Source of the DNA: Kitagawia praeruptora
Lineage: Eukaryota; Streptophyta; Magnoliopsida; Apiales; Apiaceae
Length of the DNA stretch: 64,000 nt
Direction: 5' to 3'
NCBI GenBank assembly: GCA_037693485.1
Contig: CM075351.1
Location: 159,592,501-159,656,500, forward strand
In this document: in pieces, positions 11,501 through 21,500 of the stretch
Position numbering within the stretch: position 1 is the stretch's first letter
Layout: the number at the start of each line of letters is the position of its first letter
The notes under the pieces: model-generated
What the model was told of the DNA's origin: nothing
The model's input: only the letters and a program-made list of their open reading frames with translations
Database searches by the model: none
Program-made: the position numbers and the translations under genes

Positions 11501-12289
11501 CCAGCTTCCAAGAGCTTATCCACTTCTTGCTTAATGGCCTCTTGCCTCTCCGGAGCAAAGTTTCTCTTCTTCTGCTTTATTGTCTTCCTCTTGGGATCAA
11601 CATTCAACTTATGGGTTATAAGCTGGGGGTCAATCCCTGGCATATCAGCTACTGTCCAAGCGAACACGTCGCTATTCTTTTGTAAGAATTCTATCAACTT
11701 GCCCTTCAAGGGTTCTTCCAGAGATGCTCCAATATAAGTAACTTTTCCAGGATCGTTCGGCTCTAGAGGTATGGGAATCAGATCCTCTGCTGGCTTTCCT
11801 CTATGCTCTTCATCATCGCGGACATCCATGTCTTCAATTGGAAGGACCTGCCCCCCAACTCCATCGGCCCTCAATGCGGCCACATAGCAACTTCTTGCCA
11901 TTTTCTGATCACCCTTCTGTTCTCCAACACCATTCCGTGTCGGAAACTTAATCTTCATATGATATGAAGAAGCCACAGCTTTGAATGCATGTAGTCCGGT
12001 CCTTCCAAGGATTGCATTGTAAGTTGAGGCTGCCTTAATTACCAAGAAATTCAGCATCTGAGTTGCCTCCTTAGGTTCCTGCCCAATAGTCATGGGCAAC
12101 TGAATAGTCCCTTCAACGTTGGACTCTACTCCATTAAATCCGTATATAGGCATGTTTGCAGGGGTCAATTGAGAGTCGTTGTATCCCATCTTTACAAACG
12201 CATCATGAAACAAAATATCCACAGAAGCTCCATTGTCTATCAAGACTCGTTTTACTTCTGAATTTCCAATCACAGGAGTTATGACCAGC
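8530..12289 (-). pseudogene. Gag-Pol 3' part, truncated duplicate
   Basis: Matches the last 1250 or so codons of the gag-pol frame at 18558-24281: protease (DNGAS), RT (YVDD), both RNase H regions and integrase. It lacks the gag start because copy A of the tandem duplication ends at 12289. The upstream sequence at 12290-12340 is filler and MITE, so there is no LTR promoter and no proper start codon. The frame is open only because the duplication is recent. Confidence 0.92.
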
Positions 12290-12340
12290 TAATGGTTTTT
12301 ACACAATCTCTATGATTTTTATTTAAGGTATGATTTTTAT
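12290..12340. other. Duplication junction with templated filler
   Basis: After gag-pol text ending GACCAGC come three patches copied from the MITE region around 2311-2373. They are TAATGGTTTTT (as at 2362-2372), then ACACAATCTCTATG through AAGGTA (as at 2313-2342), then TGATTTTTAT (as within 2324-2336). Continuous copy-B sequence follows from 12341. Each switch shares a few bases with its source, such as AGC, TTTTT or TATGATTTTTATT. This is the pattern of repeated template switching during repair. Confidence 0.85.
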
Positions 12341-12943
12341 TACACAATCTCTATGATTTTTATTTAAGGTATTCCACCTAGACTTTTAGCTAATGGTTTT
12401 TCCCCATTGGAGATGCTCTTACCATGTTGCTGCTACCAACCAACATTTTGCCTATCTAAATCATTCAAATTAAAATTAAATATTGTAAATAATGATTATA
12501 TTAAAATATAATTGTAAAATAAAGTAATTTTTTTACATATAAAAAAAAATCCGTGCATCGCCCGTGTTATAAGCTAGTATTATAAATACCAATACCTAAT
12601 CAATTTTCTTTTTGAGGTGAAACATGTTATATTTTCTATTTTTCAGTAACCAATCAATTCCAATTTTCAGATAAAACATATTATATTTTGCATTCTATCT
12701 AATTAAAATATTTTTCTTTCTGAAAATACTATATTGAGTTCTATTTAATTAAATTAAATTATAATATTATAATTAATAATAATTAACCAATTACCTTTTT
12801 TCTGTTAAAATACGTTACCTATTTTATTTTTTCTGCTAGAAACCTATTATTTTGAATAATATCACAAACAATTTTATTTAAATAAAATTAAATAAAAATA
12901 ATATTATAATAATTAATAACTAACCATTTACCTTTTGGGTGTT

Positions 12944-14041
12944 GGCCCCCAATATCACAATTTGAAAGCAAATGGCCCCAAATATCACAACTCAAAATCT
13001 TGGCCCCAAATATCACTCTAAAATACAGTTGCGTGTAGCGTCTGAGTTTTTTTTTTTTTCAAAATGCTGAAGCGTGTAGCGTTTTGGAGGAGAGAGAGAG
13101 GTAATACGCTGCTTAAAATAACGTTTGGGGAGAACGCTAGACGCTCTAGCGTTGGAAGGGGGAAAACGCTAATTAAAAAGGTGTTTTGGGGGGGGGCACG
13201 CCATATAGTTTGGTGTTTTGCTTTGGTTTTAGTTATTTTTTTTTTACTGTAAACGCTACTTTAAGTTTGGTTTTGGGCTAGTAACACAACTTTAAGTTTG
13301 GTTTTGGGCTAGTAACGCTACTTTAAGTTTGGTTTTGGGTAAATTTTTTTTTGAAACGTTACTTTAAGTTTGGTTTTGGGTAATTTCAAAAACCCAAAAT
13401 GGAAACGTCGAACCCAAAAAAGTTAATTGTTGAACCCTAAATTTAAATAAAATTGTATTTTTTAAATTAAAAAATTTTAATTAAAAAATTGAATCCGGCG
13501 GCCTGATTTTTAAACGCTAACGCGTTTAAAAATTAGGATAAGTTAGGGTTTAGGGTCTAGGGTTTAGGGTTGTAAACAACCCTAAACCCCAAACCCTAAT
13601 TCCTAAATTCGTATACGGTTTATTCGTCGTTCCGAATATTTCTAAAACCAAAATTGGAAACATTGAACCCCAAAAGTTAATTGTTGAAATTCCGAGGGAA
13701 TACAGCTAAAATATAAAATTTTAATTTTAATTTTTACTTTAATTATAAATTTAAATTGAATATTTATAAAACCCAAAATGGAAACGTTGAACCCTAAAAG
13801 TTAATTACTGAACCCAAGAGAAAATGCAAAAGAAAAAATAAAAAATACAAAACACCACATTATGTGGCGTTCACCCGTTCCCTTCTTCCCTACTCCCCTT
13901 CCCTCTTCCCCTAACGCTAAGCGCAATAGCGTGTTTAAAAAAAACGCTACTTTATACAGTGTTTTGGAGTGATAATAGGGGCCAACTTTTTCATTTGTGA
14001 TATTTAGGACCATTTGTCTTAAAATTGTGGTATTGGGGGCC
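12944..14041. mobile_element. Fold-back / MULE-like element, copy B
   Basis: Near-identical duplicate of the element at 2915-4010, with the same GGCCCCC..GGGGGCC ends. It differs by homopolymer length. It lies just left of the gypsy 3' LTR. Confidence 0.6.
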
Positions 14042-14153
14042 TTTATTCTTACGTTTTCAACTAAAACATATCTATCATCTTTTATAAATTTTTAAAATAA
14101 AATCTCTCATTTTCTAAAATATCAAAAAAAACATATATATATATATATATATA

Positions 14154-14670
14154 TGTTGTGGAATAAAAACTAGGTTTAAATTATTACGGCTAGGGTTTGT
14201 GTATTTAATGCTAGGGTTCGTGAGCTTCGTGCTTTAATGGCTGCTTCTGCGTTCGAGACTTAAACGGTCCTCACAGAATGCCTACGTATCTCTGTATTAA
14301 GAGAATCAAGCCAATAAAACGTAGTTCTAGGTTGAGGGGTCTGACCCTTTATATAGGCTGAGAAGCCTCAGAATTAGGGTAGGGTTAGGAGACTTGGTGG
14401 GCAAGTCAGCTTTGAGGAAGGTTCTAGACTCCTTCCTTGTAGGAGTCTGTTTCCTTGTATGATTGTGTGGCTTGGAGGCTACTTTTCGTAAGGATAACGT
14501 CCTTATCTGACTTGTATCTCCCAGCTGTTAATTACCTCTAAATATTAATTACGAAATTAATATTATAATTGGAGTTTGGGCCCACCTGGTGGGCTCCACG
14601 TTTGGACCATTCTAGGTCTAATTAATGCCACATTAAATGTGTCCTTAGGGCTTACTTTTAGCCCATATCA
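14154..14670 (-). repeat. Gypsy 3' LTR
   Basis: 517 bp. I saw no difference from the 5' LTR at 24315-24831, which suggests very recent insertion. It is preceded by an AT-repeat on the plus-strand left side. Confidence 0.92.
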
Positions 14671-14684
14671 TTTGCCCCCCAACT
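14671..14684 (-). other. Polypurine tract of the gypsy element
   Basis: Read on the minus strand this is AGTTGGGGGGCAAA directly before the 3' LTR start TGATATGG. It is the usual plus-strand primer of LTR retroelements. The copy-A equivalent is 4644-4657. Confidence 0.85.
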
Positions 14685-15041
14685 TCTAGGAAAACTGATC
14701 AGGTTTTCCTTTGAAGTTATAAAGGTTTATGTACACTAGTGTTTCACGTGTATCGTCTTGAATGTAAAGTGTGGAGCGACCTACACATTTACGACGATTT
14801 GCCTTATTCGAGGTTTAAGCAATTTTTTTTTGAATAACTTTTGTTATTGAAATTTGCCCATTTACTTTAAGGAATATAATTCCTCATATTTTTTCATATT
14901 CCTCCTAAATTTTTAGGATTTTTCTGGTACCCACGGGTATTTTTCTTTATTTTTGACATATCAATCAAAAATATTAAATTGTGCTTCATGCATAAAAAAT
15001 TATTTTTTCTACTTTTCTGGAATTTTTGGAAATTAATTCTG

Positions 15042-15080
<39 letters not shown>

Positions 15081-15088
15081 CTCATTTT

Positions 15089-15682
15089 CGAGCTCAGAAT
15101 TCGAGCTCAAAGTGTCCCAGGTCGTGGGCTTCGAGCTCGTTTTTCAGTTGAGTTTCGACCAGGAGCCTACGACCTCAACACAATGTAGTTTCGACCTCGA
15201 ATAAGTCCCAGGTCGAGAGGACTTCCCATGCTTCTTAGTTCATTTTCGACCTCGAATTAACGATCTCAATAAGAGAGAAAACGACCTCAAAAGGGGTCCC
15301 AGGTCGTGTGGTATTTCTTGAATTCCCAGTATAAATTCGACCTCAAACCTACGACTTCAACCCATGTTATAACGACCTCATATTTATGAGCTCGAATGAC
15401 GTTTTAAACGATCTCAAACTTAGTCCTAGATCGTTAGGATTTTCCAAATTTTCAAGTTTATTTTCGAGCTCAGAATTTTGATCTTAATTCCAGAGAATTT
15501 CGACCTCAAAATGGGTTTCAAGTCGTATAGATTTTTGGTGACTTTCTATTCTTTTTCGACCTCAAACTTACGAGCTAGTACCAGTTTATTTTCGACCTTG
15601 AATTAGGTTTCTTCTTGACTTTCCAGGTCGTTTGATCGAGCTCGGAATAGTATTGTCAAATGAGGTCGTTGGTCACGACCTC
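15089..15682 (+). repeat. CGACCTC/CGAGCTC motif array, copy B
   Basis: Duplicate of 5061-5654, with one substitution seen at 15539. It lies in the complete gypsy element between the 3' LTR and the antisense gene's TATA box. Confidence 0.75.
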
Positions 15683-15983
15683 AGACAATTTTTGTTTGGG
15701 ACGCTAGTTTTGCTTTTGGGCCTTAATTCTGGGCCTCTCCTCGTGGGCTCTTTATGGACTTTGACTTGGGTTTCAATTTTTTGGTCAAAAACCTTAGTTA
15801 GGTTTATTAATATGGGTTGGGCCATGACAGGCCTTTAATTGTTTTTACTAAATTTGGGCCTGAACAAGCCTAGTGTTGTTGGGCCTTTTAAAGTCCGCTT
15901 TGTGTTGACAGCCCATAAGAGTTTCCAATAGGCTATAGCCGGTTGATATTCTCCCTAACCGGTTGAAATGCCCTATTTCTGCC

Positions 15984-15993
15984 TTTATAAAGG
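15984..15993 (+). promoter_or_regulatory. TATA box of the antisense gene, copy B
   Basis: Same TTTATAAAGG context as copy A, 400 bp before the ATG at 16394. It drives the strand opposite to gag-pol. Confidence 0.6.
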
Positions 15994-16236
15994 CCAAGAC
16001 TTTCATTTCCATTTCATCACAAAAGTTTCTAAAAATTTTCTCCTCTAAAAGTTCTCTCTAGAGCCTCAAAAGTTCTTTAAGAAATTTCCTTTGAAGAATC
16101 TGAGTTTGATCCTCATTCGTTCAAGTTTTCTGGTGATTTCTCTTAAAATCTTTGAAGATTTGAAGATTGCTCAAGGATTTCTGGAATTTTTCCATAAACT
16201 TTCCAGTTGCTGTTGAAGATTTGAAGAACACTCGAG

Positions 16237-16350
16237 GTATTTTCCAGAATTTCTAGTTTTTTAGCTTGAAGATTGCCTTTTTTCTGGGTTTTCCCTTCAA
16301 TTCCTTTGAAGATTTGAAGATTGTTCTAACAACTTCTTCGTTTCTTGCAG
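16237..16350 (+). other. Probable 5'-leader intron of the antisense gene
   Basis: CTCGAG|GTATTTTCC looks like a donor and TTTCTTGCAG|ATTTTCG like an acceptor, giving a T-rich 114-bp intron in the leader. The copy-A equivalent is 6209-6322. The leader also has several TTTGAAGATTTGAAGA repeats. There is no transcript evidence. Confidence 0.5.
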
Positions 16351-16393
16351 ATTTTCGTTGATCATCATAATTTTTCTTTGAAGATTTGAAGAA

Positions 16394-18176
16394 ATGGCTG
16401 AAGATCGTGCTTCTCAACGTTTCCAGAAACTGAAAGTGGCCTCAAAAAGAGGTATCACCATTCGTTCTTCCTCCATGAGTTTACAGGATATGATTTTAAA
16501 TCGTAAAGAAGATTTTCCATCCCTGTCACACCTTGATTCCTATAATCATAGCAACATTTTCCATGACATAGAAAAAATCACTGACTATAATAGAATGTAT
16601 AAAATAGAATATCCCTATAGGCTTATCCCAGCTGAACCTGGGGATCGATCTTGCCATTGGCGCCCCAATGCACTCTGTATTTATAGGGGTGCCATTGTTG
16701 CAGGGGTTCGATTCCCTTTTCATGAGTTTATCCCTAGGCTTTTAGCAGATGTAGGAGTTAACCCTTGTCAACTTCCTCCCAATTCTTGGAGGGTGATCAA
16801 CTGTTTTCTGGTCCTTTGCCTTAAAAACAAATTCCCTCTTTCTGTAGCTCTTTTTAGAAAAATATTTCAATTTAAAAATTCTGCTGAATCTACCCCGGGT
16901 TGGGTTTACATTAGTCACCGTTCTTCTACTCCTCCAATCTTTCACCCCCAATCTATTCCTGACTCCAACCCAAAGTGGAAGAAGGAGTTCATGTACTTGA
17001 TATGGGATGGTGGAGATTGGGGCAATGTTTTTCGTAGTACCTTTGGTAAGGTAGTAGATGGAAGTGCCAATGACATTGAGCTGAGTGAGGAAGAGACCCT
17101 TGCCTACCAGGAGCTCATCAAGGATAATTATTCTACTATGGCTTGGGATCTCCTGAATGAGTTCCAACTTAAGACTTTGGGACTTTCCCGAGTGGGCAAT
17201 AAGGGTAATTTCCTTTCCTTTTACATTCCTTTATTTGAATATGATTATCTCATACCCATTATTTGTTTTTTTTGTTTTGTGATTGCAGCTGCAGCCTTTA
17301 TCAACAAAACCAACGAGCCAGAGGATGGGGACACTGCTAGGCTAAAAAGGGCTCGTTCAGGGAAAGATCCTCGAGCCCCAACAGCCTCAGATGCCTACTT
17401 GAGGCCCCATGTGGCTGATGTTGAGGAGGTAGATGGCTCCTCCAGGAGTGCTTGGCGCCCCAACTGGGGTATCAGGAAGAAGGACTCCATTGTTGGAGAC
17501 TGTAAGCATGCTATGGATTGGTCCTATCACTCCATCACCCCTGGTGACTTCAAGGACTATGTGTCTGGCTCCACTCTCGAAGGAGCTGAGAGTGCTGGAG
17601 CTCAGGCCTTTGCAGCTGTAAGCTCCTTATTATCCATTCTTTTATGTATTTGTTTCGTCACCTAAACCGTGGTTTTAACTTTGTCTTTTGCAGGCTAATG
17701 CCAACTTCCAGGGGGTTGTCTTCCAAGCTAAGACTTGGCGTTCCAACTACGAGACTTACAAGGCCAAGTTTGATGACTCCCAGGATGAACTGGGCTCTGT
17801 CAAGGCCACCTTAGCGAGGAGGGAGAAAGAGCTTTTAGAGTCTCAGGCTGAAAATGTCTCTCTCAGGAAGGACAAGGATGACCTGATTGACGAATACCTT
17901 GCCTCCCAGGAGTATGTGGGCTTCATGGAGAAGCATGATGACTCTCTATTCCCTTATCAGTTTACTCAGGGATGGAACGAGGCACTTGCTGAGGTTACTA
18001 GCAGATTTCCTGGCACCCTTAGTGTCTCAGACTTCCCTAGCCCTCATGCTCCTATGGCCTTGGCAGTGCAGGACACACGGGAGGAGGACCCAGAGGATGA
18101 TGAGAGGATCCTAGAGCCAGATTCCTCTGCTCACCCTGGTGCAGCCGGAGAGGATGAGCATACTGGAGATGCTTAG
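16394..18176 (+). CDS. Antisense accessory gene of the gypsy element (putative gypsy-type domain, PF04195-like), three exons
   Basis: Encoded against gag-pol between pol and the 3' LTR. Proposed exons are 16394-17204, 17289-17617 and 17694-18176. Both introns have GT..AG ends and T-rich acceptors, and joining them gives one frame of 540 codons. The first intron is 84 bp with no in-frame stop, so an unspliced reading also stays open. Exon 1 holds GVRFPFHEFIPRLL and the QLPPNSWRVINCFLV block typical of the plant 'putative gypsy type transposon' domain. Exon 2 is basic and charged. Exon 3 starts with a long heptad-like coiled coil (about 60 residues) and ends in an acidic tail. The biochemical function is unknown. 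Tat elements such as Grande and Retand are known to carry antisense frames here. Lysine at residue 14 is glutamine in copy A. Confidence 0.8.
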
Positions 18177-18557
18177 TAGCTGGCATATTTATCTTTATAT
18201 TTATGCACTTTGCCTTCGGGCATGACTTTGTATGTTTGTTAACTTATCTTGAACTAGTTGATTATGTACTCTGCTTTCGGGCATAACTTTTAAGTTCGTA
18301 ATTCCTTGTCCTTAATGCCTTTCAACTTATCTATATTCGTATGTGTAGTCTGGTATTTTGTGCATATATATCAATGAGTCGGGTTCATATCTTATGCGAA
18401 AATGTAGGATAGTCTTATTAATATGAAGAAACGGGCACAGCCCTTACATAGATACTCTACTTCCAATATCACAAGTTTGAAAAACTTGGAATGGTTTCAT
18501 CAACCTTATTTCTACTTCTATTACATAGGCAAAAAGCTAGGTCCTTTTCAGGAGAGC
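18177..18557. other. Convergent 3' region between the antisense gene and gag-pol
   Basis: About 380 bp between the two stop codons with no further gene. GCACTTTGCCTTCGGGCAT and CTCTGCTTTCGGGCATAACT form a short direct repeat near 18205 and 18269. Transcripts from both sides would have to end or overlap here. The copy-A equivalent is 8149-8529. Confidence 0.5.
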
Positions 18558-21500
18558 TTAAACATAATAAACCTTGAGGTTCAATGCATGCCAAGTCCGG
18601 GGCACCTCAACCCCGTCCAAGGTTTCCAATTTGTAAGATCCTCGTCCTAGTGTCTTCTTGACTCGATACGGCCCTTCCCAGTTTGGGGCTAACTTTCCTT
18701 TCTGACCAACTCCAGAAGCCTCGATCTTCCTAAGAACCAAGTCACCTTGCTGAAAGAACCTCTCCTTAACCCTGTGGTTGTAGTAGAAAGATGCTTTCTT
18801 TTGATGCTCCGCATTTCTGGCATTTGCCTCATCCCTGACTTCATCAATCAAATCTAAGGCGAGCCTCATGCCTTCTTCATTAGCCTCTGGCTCGAATGCT
18901 TCAATTCTAGGTGATGCATGCATGATTTCTAGTGGTACGACTGCCTCGGCTCCATAAGCTAGTAGGAAAGGGGTTTCCCCAGTTGTTACTTTGCAAGTAG
19001 TACGATATGCCCAAAGTATAGGCAGTAATTCATCCACCCAAGTATTTCTCGATCGTTCGACCCTCTTCTTAAGTCCATCAAGAATAATCCGATTGGCTAC
19101 CTCAGCCTGTCCATTAGCTTGCGGATGAGCTACCGAAGTAAAACGAAGCTCGATAGCATTTTCCTCACAGTACTTTCTGAACTCTTCATTGTTGAATTGT
19201 GTCCCATTATCTGTCACAAGAATTCGGGGAATTCCATACCTGCAGATTATGTTCTCCCAAAAGAACTGGGAAACTTGTTTGGTGGTTATCTTGGCTAAAG
19301 GCTTAGCCTCAATCCACTTAGTGAAATAATCAATGGCGACAATCAGAAACTTCCTTTGTGCTGAAGCTATGGGGAAAGGACCAAGAATGTCCATCCCCCA
19401 CATTGCAAACGGAATGGGAGAGCTGATTGAGGTTAACCTTTCAGGCGGCTGCCTTACAACAGGGGCATGTTTCTGACATCTATCACACTTCTTGACATAA
19501 TCCTGGGCATCTGCTAGCATCTCCGGCCAATAGAATCCCAGGCGGGTAATCTTGTGAGCTAAGGCTCTGCCCCCCAAGTGCTGCCCACAGATCCCTTCAT
19601 GAACTTCTTCCAGTGCTTCTCTTGCCTCTTGGGGCCTTAGGCACTTCAAATACGGGATGACAAACGATCTCTTGTATAAGATGCCTTCAATCAAGGCATA
19701 TCTCAATGCTCTCACTGACAATTTTCGTGCCTCCAAGGCATCATTAGGGAGCCATCCGGTTTCTAGATGAGCCTTAATAGGATCCATCCAACAGCCTCCA
19801 ACATCGATAGGTGCTACCAACTTAGAATTGATGGTCGGGGCCTTCAAGACCTGGAAGTAAACACTACCTGCATAATTCTCTATTTCAGAAGAAGCGAACT
19901 TAGAGAGGGCATCGGCCTTAACGTTCTCTTCCCTAGGAATGTGCTCCAGGTAGCACTCCTCAAACTGAGTCATAACAGCTTTCACGACTCTGAGGTATTT
20001 TGCCATAGTTTCATCCTTGGCCTCAAACTCACCATTCACTTGCGAGACTACCAGTCTTGAATCTCCACACACCTTGAGGTTCTTGACCCTCATGACTCTG
20101 GCCAATCCCAATCCAGCTATTAATGCTTCATATTCAGCTTCATTGTTGGTTGTAGGAAAGTCCAACTTCAAAGCGTACTCAACCGTGAACCCATCGGGGC
20201 TTTGCAAAACCAAACCTGCACCACTAGATTTTGTTTTTGATGCTCCATCAAAATAGAGCACCCAATACTCTTTCTGATCAGGTACAAGTTCTTCATCCTT
20301 ACTCTCAACTCCAGGGGTGGTTACTATCTCCTGCCCCCCGACTTCTTGATTGCCAATGGTACATTCAACCAAGAAGTCAGCTAATGCCTGAGCCTTGATG
20401 GCTGTCCGAGGCTTATATGCAATGTCAAATTCTCCGAGTTCGATTGCCCACTTAATTAACCTTCCACTGACCTTAGGGCTGTGCAAGATACTTCTCAACT
20501 GCTGGTCCGTCAGGACTTCAATCTTGTGTGACTGAAAATAAGGTCGTAGTTTCCTTGAAGCCGTCACCAATGCTAAAGCAAACTTCTCAATGGTGGAATA
20601 GTTCAACTCAGCTCCATGTAACACTTTACTCACATAGTATATAGGTTTTTGAACCTTGTTCTCTTCCCTTATGAGGACGGCACTCAATGCTTGCTCAGAT
20701 ACCGCCAGGTATAGATAAAGAGTCTCTCCGATGCTAGGCTTGGCCAACAACGGGGCTTCAGCCATGTACTTCTTCAATTGCTCAAAGGCCTCTTGGCTTT
20801 CAGGGGTCCATTCAAAATTCTTTACCTTCTTTAATGTTTGAAAGAAAGGTAAACACTTATCACCAGATTTAGAGATGAACCTCCCTAAGGCTGCTACTCG
20901 GCCTGTCAACTTCTGCACATCTCTTATCGAACGTGGTGGTTCCATGTCTAAAATCGCCTTGATCTTGTCAGGATTGGCCTCAATGCCTCTCTTTGAAACC
21001 ATCAGTCCTAAAAACTTTCCAGATCCAACGCCAAAGGCACACTTAGCGGGATTCAACATCATCTTATGGTGCCTCAGCACTTCAAATGCCTCTTCGAGGT
21101 GCTTAATATGATCAGCTTTGAGTAGGCTCTTGACTAACATGTCGTCAACATACACCTCCATGGTTTTTCCAATCAGATGGGCAAATATCTTATTCACCAA
21201 GCGTTGGTAAGTAGCTCCTGCATTCTTTAGACCAAATGCCATAACAAGATAACAGAAGACACCAAAGTCAGTTATGAAAGATACCTTAGGGATGTCATCT
21301 TTGTGCATTTTAATCTGATTATAGCCGCTGAATCCATCCATAAAGCTTAACATCTCATGTCCAGCTGTGGCATCTATCAGCATGTCAATCCTTGGCAGGG
21401 GGAAACAATCCTTTGGGCATGCATCATTCAGGTCGGTGAAGTCTATACACATTCTCCACTTCCCATTCGCTTTTTTGACCATCACAGGGTTTGCTAACCA

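Larger units (their letters stand above)
2312..12289. repeat. 10-kb tandem duplication, copy A
   Basis: This segment is repeated almost base for base at 12341-22317. Reading both copies side by side I saw three substitutions (4671/14698 G to A, 5511/15539 C to T, 6405/16433 C to A) plus length changes in homopolymers and the AT microsatellite. The boundaries are inside a MITE on the left and inside gag-pol on the right, so neither is a transposon end. This is a segmental duplication made after the gypsy insertion. Confidence 0.92.
4127..12289 (-). mobile_element. Tat-type gypsy element, truncated duplicate (copy A)
   Basis: Holds the 3' LTR (4127-4643), the antisense gene and most of pol on the minus strand, but stops inside gag-pol at 12289. 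It has no gag start, no primer binding site and no 5' LTR. The truncation comes from the tandem duplication breakpoint, not from an insertion event, so this copy should not be counted as an independent transposition. Confidence 0.88.

Noticed and set aside
4127..14670. A second full gypsy element bounded by the LTRs at 4127 and 14154
   Set aside because: Both are duplicates of the same 3' LTR, and the sequence between them includes the duplication junction and lacks a PBS.
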